DNA of 64,000 bases from Hybos culiciformis (lineage: Eukaryota > Arthropoda > Insecta > Diptera > Hybotidae): contig OZ023273.1 in NCBI GenBank assembly GCA_964007475.1, positions 77,847,737-77,911,736 on the forward strand, written 5' to 3'. Numbering within the stretch: position 1 is the first letter of the stretch; the number at the start of each line of letters is the position of its first letter. The notes beneath the pieces were generated by a model. That model made no database searches. It was not told where the DNA came from and saw only the letters and a list, made by a program, of their open reading frames with translations. Made by a program: the position numbers and the translations under genes. Shown here in pieces: positions 14,030 to 26,423 of this stretch.

Positions 14030-16127
14030 CGATGCACTGGTTCGCGAGATATGAGCTCTCAAAGTTGAAAAACAAAATTTTATATATTTGGTATGAAAAA
14101 ATCGCCTGTCGACGGTTTTTAGGCTCTAGCTCAAAAACCAAAAAATATTTTATCAAACAATTTTTTTTTAGATTAAAATTCATAAAATTACGCTTCTTTT
14201 GGCATTTAAAAAATTAAAATCGATGCACTGGTTCGCGAGCTATGAGCTCTCAAAGTTGAGAAAGAAAATTTTACATATTTAGTATGAAAAAATCGCCTTT
14301 CGACTATTTTTAGGTTCTATCTAAAAACCAAAAAATATTTTATGAAACAATTTTTTTTTAGATTAAAATTCATAAAATTACGCTTCTTTTGGCATTTAAA
14401 AAATTAAAATCGATGCACTGGTTCGCGAGCTATGAGCTCTCAAAATTGAGAAAGAAAATTTTACATATATTTTTAGTATGAAAAAATCGCCTTTCGACGG
14501 TTTTTAGGCTCTAGCTCAAAAACCCAAAAATATTTTATAAAACAATTTTTTTTAGATTAAAATTCATAAAATTACGCTTCTTTTGGCATTTAAAAAATTA
14601 ATATCGATCCACTGGTGCGCGAGCTATGAGCTCACAAAGTTGAGAAAGAAAATTTTACATATTTAGTATGTAAAAATCGCCATTCGACGGTTTTTAGGCT
14701 CTAGCTCAAAAACCAAAAAATATTTTATAAAACAATTTTTTTTTAGATTAAATTCATAAAATTACACTTCTTTTGGCATTTAAAAAATTAAAATCGATGC
14801 ACTGGTTCGCGAGCTATGAGCTCCCAAAGTTGAGAAAGAAAATTTTACATATATATTTAGTATGAAAAAATCGCCTTTCGACTGTTTTTAGGCTATAGCT
14901 CAAAAAACAAAAAATATTTTATAAAACAATTTTTTTTTAGATTAAAATTCATAAAATTACGCTTCTTTTGGCATTTAAAAAATTAAAATCGATGCACTGG
15001 TTCGCGAGCTATGAGCTCCCAAAGTTGAGAAAGAAAATTTTACATATATATTTAGTATGAAAAAATAGCCTTTCGACGGTTTTTAGGCTCTAGCTCAAAA
15101 AACAAAAAATATTTTATAAAACAATTTTTTTTTAGATTAAAATTCATAAAATTACGCTTCTTTTGGCATTTAAAAAATTAAAATCGATGCACTGGTTCGC
15201 GAGCTATGAGCTCCCAAAGTTGAGAAAGAAAATTTTACATATATATTTAGTATGAAAAAATCGCCTTTCGACTGTTTTTTAGTATGAAAAAATTGCCTTT
15301 CGACGGTTTTTAGGCTGTAGCTCAAAAACCAAAAAAATTTTTAGGAAACAATTTTTTTTAGATTAAAATTCATGAAATTACGCTTCTTTTGGCATTTAAA
15401 AAATTATAATCTATGCTCTGGTTCGCGAGCTATGAGCTCTCAAAATTGAGAAAGAAAATTTTACATTTTTAGTATGAAAAAATCGCCTTTCGAAGGTTTT
15501 TAGGCTCTAGCTCAAATACCAAAAAATATTTTATGAAACAATTTTTTTTAGATTAAAATTCATTAAATTACGCTTCTTTTGGCTTTTAACAAATTAAAAT
15601 CGATGCAATGGTTCGCGAGCTATGAGCTCTCAAAGTTGAGAAAGAAAATTTTACATATATTTTTAGTATGAAAAAATCGCCTTTCGACGGTTTTTAGTCT
15701 CTAGGTCAAAAACCGAAAAATATTTTATAAAACAATTTTTTTTTAGATTAAAATTCATAAAATTACGCTTCTTGTGGCATTTAAAAAATTAAGATCGATG
15801 CACTGGTTCGCGAGCTAGTTGCCTTTCGACGGTTTTTAGGCTGTAGCTCAAAAACCAAAAAATATTTTAGAAAACAATGTTTTTTAGATTAAAATTCATG
15901 AAATCACGCTTGTTTTGGCATTTACAAAATTAAAATCGATGCACTGGTTCGCGAGCTATGAGCTCTCAAAATTGAGAAAGAAAATTTTACATATTTAGTA
16001 TGAAAAAATCGCCTTTCGAAGGTTTTTAGGCTCTAGCTCAAAACCCAAAAAATATTTTATGAAACTATTTTTTTTTAGATTAAAATTCATAAAATTACGC
16101 TACTTTTGGCATTTAAAAAATTAAAAT
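14030..16127 (+). repeat. Type A 11-monomer unit, copy 2 (2098 bp)
   Basis: Same eleven monomers as copy 1, with only scattered base changes visible by eye. The shortened GAGCTAGTTGCC monomer lies at 15809, exactly 2098 bp after the one at 13711. A short open frame at its start (14008-14217) occurs at the same place in the other A copies only because the DNA is repeated. Confidence 0.9.
14361..14554 (+). repeat. Representative satellite monomer (194 bp)
   Basis: A canonical copy to use as the reference unit. It starts at GATTAAAATTCATAAAATTA and ends just before the next GATTAAAATT. A hand count gives 53 G+C of 194 (about 27%). The G+C lies mostly in the core at 14420-14520, while the flanks are A/T runs. 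The core holds a long dyad: GAGCTATGAGC at 14427-14437 can pair with GCTCTAGCTC at 14508-14517, ten base pairs with one bulged T. The palindrome TCTCAAAATTGAGA at 14438-14451 starts directly inside that stem. CpGs persist in the core (TTCGCG, ATCGCC, TTCGACGG), which is compatible with weak CpG methylation. Neighbouring copies lose parts of the dyad, for example GGCTGTAGCTC or GCTATCAAAATTG variants. Confidence 0.9.
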
Positions 16128-18251
16128 CGATGCAATGGTTCGCGAGCTATGAGCTCTCAAAGTTGAGAAAGAAAATTTTACATATATATTTAGTATGAAA
16201 AAATCGCCTTTCGACGGTTGTTAGGCTGTAGTTAAAAACCAAAAAATATTTTAGGAAACAATTTTTTTAGATTAAAATTCAGAAATTTACGCTTCTTTTG
16301 GCATTTAAAAAATTAAAATCGATGCACTGGTTCGCGAGCTATGAGCTATCAAAATTGAGGAAGAATATTTTACATATTTAGTATGAAAAAATCGCCTTTC
16401 GACGGTTTTTAGGCTCTAGCTCAAAAACCAAAAAATATTTTATAAAACAAATTTTTTTTAGATTAAAATTCATAAAATTACGCTTCTTTTGGCATTTAAA
16501 AAATTAAAATCGATGCACTGGTTCGCGAGCTATGAGCTCTCAAAATTGAGAAAGAAAATTTTACATATTTAGTATGAAAAAATCGCATTTCGACGGTTTT
16601 TAGGCTCTAGCTCAAAAAACAAAAAATATTTTATAAAATAATTTTTTTTTAGATTAAAATTCATGAAATTACGCTTCTTTTGGCATTTAAAAAATTAAAA
16701 TCGATGCTCTGGTTCGCGAGCTATGAGCTCCCAAATTTGAGAAAGAAAATTTTACATATATATTTAGTATGACAAAATCGCCTTTCGACGGCTTTAGGCT
16801 CTAGCTCAAAAAACAAAAAATATTTTATAAAACAATTTTTTTTTAGATTAAAATTCATAAAATTACGCTTCTTTTGGCATTTAAAAAATTAAAATCGATG
16901 CACTGGTTCGCGAGCTATGAGCTTCCAAAGTTGAGAAAGAAAATTTTACATATTTAGTATGAAAAAATCGCTTTTCGACTGTTTTTTAGTATGAAAAAAT
17001 TGCCTTTCGACGGTTTTTAGGCTGTAGCTCAAAAACCAAAAAATATTTTAGGAAACAATTTTTTTTAGATTAAAATTCATGAAATTACGCTTCTTTTGGC
17101 ATTTAAAAAATTAAAATCGATGCACTGGTTCGCGAGCTATGAGCTCTCAAAATTGAGAAAGAAAATTTTACATAGTTAGTATGAAAAAATCGCCTTTCGA
17201 AGGTTTTTAGGCTCTAGCTCAAAACCCAAAAAATATTTTATAAAACAATTTTTTTTTAGATTAAAATTCATAAAATTACGCTTCTTTTGGCATTTAAAAA
17301 ATTAAAATCGATGCACTGGTTCGCGAGCTATGACCTCTCAAAGTTGAGAAAGAAAATTTTACATATATATTTAGTATGAAAAAATCGCCTTTCGACTGTT
17401 TTTTAGTATGAAAAAATTGCCTTTCGACGGTTTTTAGGGTGTAGCTCAAAAACCAAAAAAATTTTTAGAAAACAATTTCTTTTAGATTAAAATTCATGAA
17501 ATTACGCTTCTTTTGGCATTTAAAAAATTAAAATCTATGCTCTGGTTCGCGAGCTATGAGCTCTCAAAATTGAGAAAGAAAATTTTACATTTTTAGTATG
17601 AAAAAATCGCCTTTCGAAGGTTTTTAGGCTCTAGCTCAAATACCAAAAAATATTTTATGAAACAATTTTTTTTAGATTAAAATTCATTAAATTACGCTTC
17701 TTTTGGCTTTTAACAAATTAAAATCGATGCAATGGTTCGCGAGCTATGAGCTCTCAAAGTTGAGAAAGAAAATTTTACATATATTTTTAGTATGAAAAAA
17801 TCGCCTTTCGACGGTTTTTAGTCTCTAGGTCAAAAACCCAAAAATATTTTATAAAACAATTTTTTTTTAGATTAAAATTCATAAAATTACGCTTCTTGTG
17901 GCATTTAAAAAATTAAGATCGATGCACTGGTTCGCGAGCTAGTTGCCTTTCGACGGTTTTTAGGCTGTAGCTCAAAAACCAAAAAATATTTTAGAAAACA
18001 ATGTTTTTTAGATTAAAATTCATGAAATCACGCTTGTTTTGGCATTTACAAAATTAAAATCGATGCACTGGTTCGCGAGCTATGAGCTCTCAAAATTGAG
18101 AAAGAAAATTTTACATATTTAGTATGAAAAAATCGCCTTTCGAAGGTTTTTAGGCTCTAGCTCAAAACCCAAAAAATATTTTATGAAACTATTTTTTTTT
18201 AGATTAAAATTCATAAAATTACGCTACTTTTGGCATTTAAAAAATTAAAAT
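16128..18251 (+). repeat. Type B 11-monomer unit, copy 1 (2124 bp)
   Basis: Eleven monomers. The first seven differ from type A: a TGCAATGG monomer with GACGGTTGTTAGGCTGTAG, one with TTCAGAAATTTACG leading to GCTATCAAAATTGAGG, one with CGCATTTCGACGG, a TGCTCTGG / GACGGCTTTAGG monomer, a GCTTCCAAAG monomer lengthened by about 31 bp, a CATAGTTAGTATG / TCGAAGG monomer, and a GCTATGACCTCTC monomer. The last four (CTATGCTCTGG, TCTCTAGGTC, shortened GAGCTAGTTGCC, TCGAAGG) are those of type A. Confidence 0.88.
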
Positions 18252-20349
18252 CGATGCACTGGTTCGCGAGATATGAGCTCTCAAAGTTGAAAAACAAAAT
18301 TTTATATATTTGGTATGAAAAAATCGCCTGTCGACGGTTTTTAGGCTCTAGCTCAAAAACCAAAAAATATTTTATCAAACAATTTTTTTTTAGATTAAAA
18401 TTCATAAAATTACGCTTCTTTTGGCATTTAAAAAATTAAAATCGATGCACTGGTTCGCGAGCTATGAGCTCTCAAAGTTGAGAAAGAAAATTTTACATAT
18501 TTAGTATGAAAAAATCGCCTTTCGACTATTTTTAGGTTCTATCTAAAAACCAAAAAATATTTTATGAAACAATTTTTTTTTAGATTAAAATTCATAAAAT
18601 TACGCTTCTTTTGGCATTTAAAAAATTAAAATCGATGCACTGGTTCGCGAGCTATGAGCTCTCAAAATTGAGAAAGAAAATTTTACATATATTTTTAGTA
18701 TGAAAAAATCGCCTTTCGACGGTTTTTAGGCTCTAGCTCAAAAACCCAAAAATATTTTATAAAACAATTTTTTTTAGATTAAAATTCATAAAATTACGCT
18801 TCTTTTGGCATTTAAAAAATTAATATCGATCCACTGGTGCGCGAGCTATGAGCTCTCAAAGTTGAGAAAGAAAATTTTACATATTTAGTATGTAAAAATC
18901 GCCATTCGACGGTTTTTAGGCTCTAGCTCAAAAACCAAAAAATATTTTATAAAACAATTTTTTTTTAGATTAAATTCATAAAATTACACTTCTTTTGGCA
19001 TTTAAAAAATTAAAATCGATGCACTGGTTCGCGAGCTATGAGCTCCCAAAGTTGAGAAAGAAAATTTTACATATATATTTAGTATGAAAAAATCGCCTTT
19101 CGACTGTTTTTAGGCTATAGCTCAAAAAACAAAAAATATTTTATAAAACAATTTTTTTTTAGATTAAAATTCATAAAATTACGCTTCTTTTGGCATTTAA
19201 AAAATTAAAATCGATGCACTGGTTCGCGAGCTATGAGCTCCCAAAGTTGAGAAAGAAAATTTTACATATATATTTAGTATGAAAAAATAGCCTTTCGACG
19301 GTTTTTAGGCTCTAGCTCAAAAAACAAAAAATATTTTATAAAACAATTTTTTTTTAGATTAAAATTCATAAAATTACGCTTCTTTTGGCATTTAAAAAAT
19401 TAAAATCGATGCACTGGTTCGCGAGCTATGAGCTCCCAAAGTTGAGAAAGAAAATTTTACATATATATTTAGTATGAAAAAATCGCCTTTCGACTGTTTT
19501 TTAGTATGAAAAAATTGCCTTTCGACGGTTTTTAGGCTGTAGCTCAAAAACCAAAAAAATTTTTAGGAAACAATTTTTTTTAGATTAAAATTCATGAAAT
19601 TACGCTTCTTTTGGCATTTAAAAAATTAAAATCTATGCTCTGGTTCGCGAGCTATGAGCTCTCAAAATTGAGAAAGAAAATTTTATATTTTTAGTATGAA
19701 AAAATCGCCTTTCGAAGGTTTTTAGGCTCTAGCTCAAATACCAAAAAATATTTTATGAAACAATTTTTTTTAGATTAAAATTCATTAAATTACGCTTCTT
19801 TTGGCTTTTAACAAATTAAAATCGATGCAATGGTTCGCGAGCTATGAGCTCTCAAAGTTGAGAAAGAAAATTTTACATATATTTTTAGTATGAAAAAATC
19901 GCCTTTCGACGGTTTTTAGTCTCTAGGTCAAAAACCGAAAAATATTTTATAAAACAATTTTTTTTTAGATTAAAATTCATAAAATTACGCTTCTTGTGGC
20001 ATTTAAAAAATTAAGATCGATGCACTGGTTCGCGAGCTAGTTGCCTTTCGACGGTTTTTAGGCTGTAGCTCAAAAACCAAAAAATATTTTAGAAAACAAT
20101 GTTTTTTAGATTAAAATTCATGAAATCACGCTTGTTTTGGCATTTACAAAATTAAAATCGATGCACTGGTTCGCGAGCTATGAGCTCTCAAAATTGAGAA
20201 AGAAAATTTTACATATTTAGTATGAAAAAATCGCCTTTCGAAGGTTTTTAGGCTCTAGCTCAAAACCCAAAAAATATTTTATGAAACTATTTTTTTTTAG
20301 ATTAAAATTCATAAAATTACGCTACTTTTGGCATTTAAAAAATTAAAAT
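18252..20349 (+). repeat. Type A 11-monomer unit, copy 3 (2098 bp)
   Basis: Matches copy 2 at an offset of exactly 4222 bp (2098 + 2124), so A and B together behave as one 22-monomer super-unit. The shortened GAGCTAGTTGCC monomer is at 20031. Very few differences from copy 2 are visible, for example TTTTATATTTTTAG against TTTTACATTTTTAG near 19681. Confidence 0.9.
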
Positions 20350-22890
20350 CGATGCAATGGTTCGCGAGCTATGAGCTCTCAAAGTTGAGAAAGAAAATTT
20401 TACATATATATTTAGTATGAAAAAATTGCCTTTCGACGGTTGTTAGGCTGTAGCTCAAAAACCAAAAAATATTTTAGGAAACAATTTTTTTAGATTAAAA
20501 TTCAGAAATTTACGCTTCTTTTGGCATTTAAAAAATTAAAATCGATGCACTGGTTCGCGAGCTATGAGCTATCAAAATTGAGGAAGAATATTTTACATAT
20601 TTAGTATGAAAAAATCGCCTTTCGACGGTTTTTAGGCTCTAGCTCAAAAACCAAAAAATATTTTATAAAACAAATTTTTTTTAGATTAAAATTCATAAAA
20701 TTACGCTTCTTTTGGCATTTAAAAAATTAAAATCGATGCACTGGTTCGCGAGCTATGAGCTCTCAAAATTGAGAAAGAAAATTTTACATATTTAGTATGA
20801 AAAAATCGCATTTCGACGGTTTTTAGGCTCTAGCTCAAAAAACAAAAAATATTTTATAAAATAATTTTTTTTTAGATTAAAATTCATGAAATTACGCTTC
20901 TTTTGGCATTTAAAAAATTAAAATCGATGCTCTGGTTCGTGAGCTATGAGCTCCCAAATTTGAGAAAGAAAATTTTACATATATATTTAGTATGACAAAA
21001 TCGCCTTTCGACGGCTTTAGGCTCTAGCTCAAAAAACAAAAAATATTTTATAAAACAATTTTTTTTTAGATTAAAATTCATAAAATTACGCTTCTTTTGG
21101 CATTTAAAAAATTAAAATCGATGCACTGGTTCGCGAGCTATGAGCTTCCAAAGTTGAGAAAGAAAATTTTACATATTTAGTATGAAAAAATCGCTTTTCG
21201 AATGTTTTTTAGTATGAAAAAATTGCCTTTCGACGGTTTTTAGGCTGTAGCTCAAAAACCAAAAAATATTTTAGGAAACAATTTTTTTTAGATTAAAATT
21301 CATGAAATTACGCTTCTTTTGGCATTTAAAAAATTAAAATCGATGCACTGGTTCGCGAGCTATGAGCTCTCAAAATTGAGAAAGAAAATTTTACATAGTT
21401 AGTATGAAAAAATCGCCTTTCGAAGGTTTTTAGGCTCTAGCTCAAAACCCAAAAAATATTTTATAAAACAATTTTTTTTTAGATTAAAATTCATAAAATT
21501 ACGCTTCTTTTGGCATTTAAAAAATTAAAATCGATGCACTGGTTCGCGAGCTATGACCTCTCAAAGTTGAGAAAGAAAATTTTACATATATATTTAGTAT
21601 GAAAAAATCGCCTTTCGACTGTTTTTTAGTATGAAAAAATTGCCTTTCGACGGTTTTTAGGCTGTAGCTCAAAAACCAAAAAAATTTTTAGGAAACAATT
21701 TCTTTTAGATTAAAATTCATGAAATTACGCTTCTTTTGGCATTTAAAAAATTAAAATCTATGCTCTGGTTCGCGAGCTATGAGCTCTCAAAATTGAGAAA
21801 GAAAATTTTACATTTTTAGTATGAAAAAATCGCCTTTCGAAGGTTTTTAGGCTCTAGCTCAAATACCAAAAAATATTTTATGAAACAATTTTTTTTAGAT
21901 TAAAATTCATTAAATTACGCTTCTTTTGGCTTTTAACAAATTAAAATCGATGCAATGGTTCGCGAGCTATGAGCTCCCAAAGTTGAGAAAGAAAATTTTA
22001 CATATATATTTAGTATGAAAAAATCGCCTTTCGACTGTTTTTTAGTATGAAAAAATTGCCTTTCGACGGTTTTTAGGCTGTAGCTCAAAAACCAAAAAAA
22101 TTTTTAGGAAACAATTTTTTTTAGATTAAAATTCATGAAATTACGCTTCTTTTGGCATTTAAAAAATTAAAATCTATGCTCTGGTTCGCGAGCTATGAGC
22201 TCTCAAAATTGAGAAAGAAAATTTTATATTTTTAGTATGAAAAAATCGCCTTTCGAAGGTTTTTAGGCTCTAGCTCAAATACCAAAAAATATTTTATGAA
22301 ACAATTTTTTTTAGATTAAAATTCATTAAATTACGCTTCTTTTGGCTTTTAACAAATTAAAATCGATGCAATGGTTCGCGAGCTATGAGCTCTCAAAGTT
22401 GAGAAAGAAAATTTTACATATATTTTTAGTATGAAAAAATCGCCTTTCGACGGTTTTTAGTCTCTAGGTCAAAAACCGAAAAATATTTTATAAAACAATT
22501 TTTTTTTAGATTAAAATTCATAAAATTACGCTTCTTGTGGCATTTAAAAAATTAAGATCGATGCACTGGTTCGCGAGCTAGTTGCCTTTCGACGGTTTTT
22601 AGGCTGTAGCTCAAAAACCAAAAAATATTTTAGAAAACAATGTTTTTTAGATTAAAATTCATGAAATCACGCTTGTTTTGGCATTTACAAAATTAAAATC
22701 GATGCACTGGTTCGCGAGCTATGAGCTCTCAAAATTGAGAAAGAAAATTTTACATATTTAGTATGAAAAAATCGCCTTTCGAAGGTTTTTAGGCTCTAGC
22801 TCAAAACCCAAAAAATATTTTATGAAACTATTTTTTTTTAGATTAAAATTCATAAAATTACGCTACTTTTGGCATTTAAAAAATTAAAAT
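20350..22890 (+). repeat. Type B unit, copy 2, enlarged to 2541 bp
   Basis: Type B order, but about 417 bp longer than the 2124-bp copy. The extra length is a local duplication of two monomers: CTATGCTCTGG occurs at 21759 and again at about 22174, with the TCGAAGG / TTTTAACAAATT context repeated between about 21.7 and 22.4 kb. The seam is a GAGCTCCCAAAG monomer at 21966-21980, which resembles a type A monomer. A crossover between A-type and B-type monomers in register is therefore likely. Confidence 0.82.
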
Positions 22891-25008
22891 CGATGCAATG
22901 GTTCGCGAGCTATGACCTCTCAAAGTTGAGAAAGAAAATTTTACATATATATTTAGTATGAAAAAATTGCCTTTCGACGGTTGTTAGGCTGTAGCTCAAA
23001 AACCAAAAAATATTTTAGGAAACAATTTTTTTAGATTAAAATTCAGAAATTTACGCTTCTTTTGGCATTTAAAAAATTAAAATCGATGCACTGGTTCGCG
23101 AGCTATGAGCTATCAAAATTGAGGAAGAATATTTTACATATTTAGTATGAAAAAATCGCCTTTCGACGGTTTTTAGGCTCTAGCTCAAAAACCAAAAAAT
23201 ATTTTATAAAACAAATTTTTTTTAGATTAAAATTCATAAAATTACGCTTCTTTTGGCATTTAAAAAATTAAAATCGATGCACTGGTTCGCGAGCTATGAG
23301 CTCTCAAAATTGAGAAAGAAAATTTTACATATTTAGTATGAAAAAATCGCATTTCGACGGTTTTTAGGCTCTAGCTCAAAAAACAAAAAATATTTTATAA
23401 AATAATTTTTTTTTAGATTAAAATTCATGAAATTACGCTTCTTTTGGCATTTAAAAAATTAAAATCGATGCTCTGGTTCGCGAGCTATGAGCTCCCAAAT
23501 TTGAGAAAGAAAATTTTACATATATATTTAGTATGACAAAATCGCCTTTCGACGGCTTTAGGCTCTAGCTCAAAAAACAAAAAATATTTTATAAAACAAT
23601 TTTTTTTTAGATTAAAATTCATAAAATTACGCTTCTTTTGGCATTTAAAAAATTAAAATCGATGCACTGGTTCGCGAGCTATGAGCTTCCAAAGTTGAGA
23701 AAGAAAATTTTACATATTTAGTATGAAAAAATCGCTTTTCGAATGTTTTTTAGTATGAAAAAATTGCCTTTCGACGGTTTTTAGGCTGTAGCTCAAAAAC
23801 CAAAAAATATTTTAGGAAACAATTTTTTTTAGATTAAAATTCATGAAATTACGCTTCTTTTGGCATTTAAAAAATTAAAATCGATGCACTGGTTCGCGAG
23901 CTATGAGCTCTCAAAATTGAGAAAGAAAATTTTACATAGTTAGTATGAAAAAATCGCCTTTCGAAGGTTTTTAGGCTCTAGCTCAAAACCCAAAAAATAT
24001 TTTATAAAACAATTTTTTTTTAGATTAAAATTCATAAAATTACGCTTCTTTTGGCATTTAAAAAATTAAAATCGATGCACTGGTTCGCGAGCTATGACCT
24101 CTCAAAGTTGAGAAAGAAAATTTTACATATATATTTAGTATGAAAAAATCGCCTTTCGACTGTTTTTTAGTATGAAAAAATTGCCTTTCGACGGTTTTTA
24201 GGCTGTAGCTCAAAAACCAAAAAAATTTTTAGGAAACAATTTCTTTTAGATTAAAATTCATGAAATTACGCTTCTTTTGGCATTTAAAAAATTAAAATCT
24301 ATGCTCTGGTTCGCGAGCTATGAGCTCTCAAAATTGAGAAAGAAAATTTTACATTTTTAGTATGAAAAAATCGCCTTTCGAAGGTTTTTAGGCTCTAGCT
24401 CAAATACCAAAAAATATTTTATGAAACAATTTTTTTTAGATTAAAATTCATTAAATTACGCTTCTTTTGGCTTTTAACAAATTAAAATCGATGCAATGGT
24501 TCGCGAGCTATGAGCTCTCAAAGTTGAGAAAGAAAATTTTACATATATTTTTAGTATGAAAAAATCGCCTTTCGACGGTTTTTAGTCTCTAGGTCAAAAA
24601 CCCAAAAATATTTTATAAAACAATTTTTTTTTAGATTAAAATTCATAAAATTACGCTTCTTGTGGCATTTAAAAAATTAAGATCGATGCACTGGTTCGCG
24701 AGCTAGTTGCCTTTCGACGGTTTTTAGGCTGTAGCTCAAAAACCAAAAAATATTTTAGAAAACAATGTTTTTTAGATTAAAATTCATGAAATCACGCTTG
24801 TTTTGGCATTTACAAAATTAAAATCGATGCACTGGTTCGCGAGCTATGAGCTCTCAAAATTGAGAAAGAAAATTTTACATATTTAGTATGAAAAAATCGC
24901 CTTTCGAAGGTTTTTAGGCTCTAGCTCAAAACCCAAAAAATATTTTATGAAACTATTTTTTTTTAGATTAAAATTCATAAAATTACGCTACTTTTGGCAT
25001 TTAAAAAA
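22891..25008 (+). repeat. Type B unit, copy 3, cut by the island
   Basis: Type B monomer order, with the shortened GAGCTAGTTGCC monomer at 24697 (2125 bp after the previous one). A full 2124-bp unit starting at 22891 would end 7 bp past the break at 25008, so the island inserted essentially at the unit's end, in the A-rich TTAAAAAATTAAAAT segment. The next expected monomer, TGCAATGG type, is the one that begins the right array. Confidence 0.85.
25001..25008 (+). repeat. Possible left target-site duplication of the island
   Basis: TTAAAAAA is the last satellite sequence before the island. The right side resumes with TTCAAAAA (31465-31472) and then TTAAAATCG, as an intact monomer would. The eight-base pair has one mismatch. 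TTCAAAAATT is itself a normal satellite variant on the right side, so the mismatch may be pre-existing. The low complexity keeps this tentative. Confidence 0.45.
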
Positions 25009-25053
25009 CACACGAAGCAGTCATAGAACTGCCTACAGAAGTTTATACTTAAG

Positions 25054-25186
25054 ATTTAAACTATGAAATAACAGTGGCTACAAATAATGGACTGCTTTTG
25101 GACTGATGGACTGATTTTTATTTTAATTTACATTTTGTACTGAGCAGCCCATCATTTGTAGCCACTGTTATTCATTGTTTTTAAAT
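25054..25186. mobile_element. 133-bp hairpin, MITE-like
   Basis: Inverted arms lie at 25054-25096 and 25143-25186 around a 46-nt loop. The inner 29 bases of each arm (25068-25096 and 25143-25171), built around ATAACAGTGGCTACAAAT, match at 27 of 29 positions. Beyond these the arms continue with small gaps to ATTTAAA. CAGTGGC ends resemble hAT-type termini, but no direct 8-bp duplication flanks them. It could be a degenerate MITE or a hairpin-forming transcript unit. Confidence 0.6.
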
Positions 25187-25696
25187 TTTTTTCATAATAA
25201 TTAGTTTTTTTGAGATATTTAAACAAACCAAAATGTTTTTATCAGCCACTAATTTATTATTTTTTATACATATTCTATTTTTGAAGCAAAACACAGAGCT
25301 AAGTAAAATTGTAGCAAATTTGGTTCAAAAAAATTTGCAAATTAGGCGCTCTTTGATTTTTTTATTTTAATTTATATAAATGGAAAAAACTTTTAATTAA
25401 TAAATAGTGTTTTATAATTTTATAATACATATTATAAAATTAAAATGTAGCTAAAAACTTATTTGAGAACTTAGTTGAAAACTGTATAATTTCATATATG
25501 AATTAATGCAATTGAATATTGCTATAAAATGGATGTAAAAAATATTGGAAACGTTCACAGATGCATAAATTTAAGTATCGAGATGCTATTTCATTTTGAA
25601 AATTTAATTGTGAAAAAAAAACTATCCTATTCAGAAATCAGTTTTTTAATAGCGAGTTCAATGAACTATTTTTCAATATTGTGGGCAGCGTTCTGC
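25187..25696. other. Unique AT-rich sequence, nothing recognised
   Basis: No homology to the satellite or to the rest of the island is visible. It contains small AT palindromes (around 25410-25445) and one 75-codon open frame (25529-25756) that runs into the inverted-repeat arm. I see no splice, promoter or domain signal that would make it a gene. Confidence 0.5.
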
Positions 25697-26423
25697 AATA
25701 TTCACAGCTTTTTCGTGCAATCTTATTTTCACAATAGAATTAACATAATCTTGTGATCATTCATAAAAAATTTAGACACCGGATAATAGGTATATCACTA
25801 AAGTCCCAACTAATTTTCAAACATGTTTTACCACTTACTATAACAAGACAGTTATATGTATATATGTATTTAAACAAGCATTTGTTAATCCTGTTGTAGT
25901 TAATAAGATAATAAACGCTAAAAAAAGTACGAATTTCCCGGGAGAAAAATAAGTAAGAAAAGTGATCACATTTCATTTCATGTTTCATGTTTTTGTTTAA
26001 TTTTTTTTACAGAGATCATGTAACCACTAAAGTTATAAACATTATATCCTATAAAACAAATTTATAATATTGGACGCACTAAACTCGTTACAAATAATTT
26101 TATTAAAGAGAAACAACATAGGTATATTTTGGCATTGATAGTATAGATATCGATCAAGTAATTTATCATTATAGGTTTTCCCGGCTCAAAATATGCAAAA
26201 AAAAAATTTTTCAAAATAGGTAGCTCTGGTGAAATAAAGATTACCAGACCAAAAATTTTGGGTAGGAATTCATAATTATCGTACACTTTTTTAATTTCAA
26301 ATATATGTATATATAGGGCCTAATATTACAAGCAAAAAAATTACATATTCTACCAATAAAAAAATTATGTTCAAAAAAATTAAAAATTATTATGTTCAAA
26401 AAAATTAAAAAAAAAAATTTATT

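Larger units (their letters stand above)
1..25008 (+). repeat. Left satellite DNA array, about 190-bp monomers
   Basis: This is a continuous head-to-tail array of one satellite monomer, readable from the first base to 25008, all in the same orientation. Landmarks repeat in fixed order: GATTAAAATTCATAAAATTA, CTTCTTTTGGCATTTAAAAA, CGATGCACTGGTTCGCGAGC, a CTCAAARTTGAG palindrome, TTTAGTATGAAAAAATCGCC, TTCGACGGTTTTTAGGCTC, and a closing TATTTTATAAAACAA plus T-run. Spacing is usually 187-195 bp, giving about 130 copies (estimate). Copies differ by single bases, by the length of the TATATATATTT stretch, and by a few recurrent indel types. Variants recur in blocks, so the array has higher-order structure. 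There is no gene inside it. Tandem satellites of this length are typical of centromeric or pericentromeric heterochromatin; no sequence here proves a centromeric role. Confidence 0.97.

Noticed and set aside
14361..14554. CENP-B box in the satellite monomer
   Set aside because: The only TTCG contexts (TTCGCGAGCTATGAG and TTCGACGGTTTTTAG) do not fit the required NTTCGNNNNANNCGGGN pattern on either strand.
14361..14554. Hammerhead ribozyme in the satellite, as in some animal satellites
   Set aside because: No CTGATGA-type core followed by GAAA in the right arrangement was found on either strand of the monomer.
11900..18439. Open frames of 61-69 codons at 11900-12119, 13989-14217 and 18211-18439, on both strands
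   Set aside because: They lie inside satellite monomers and recur only because type A units are repeated. Both strands are open over the same bases, and most monomers have stops there. There is no domain or start context.
1..25008. CRISPR-like array or bacterial repeat region
   Set aside because: The repeats are ~190 bp, directly adjacent and without unique spacers. The tRNA-derived and hAT-like elements in the window are eukaryotic.
25529..25756. 75-codon open frame in unique sequence
   Set aside because: A chance frame of this size is expected in AT-rich DNA. It crosses the boundary of the inverted-repeat arm and shows no recognisable domain. It could be a worn transposon fragment, but nothing supports that.
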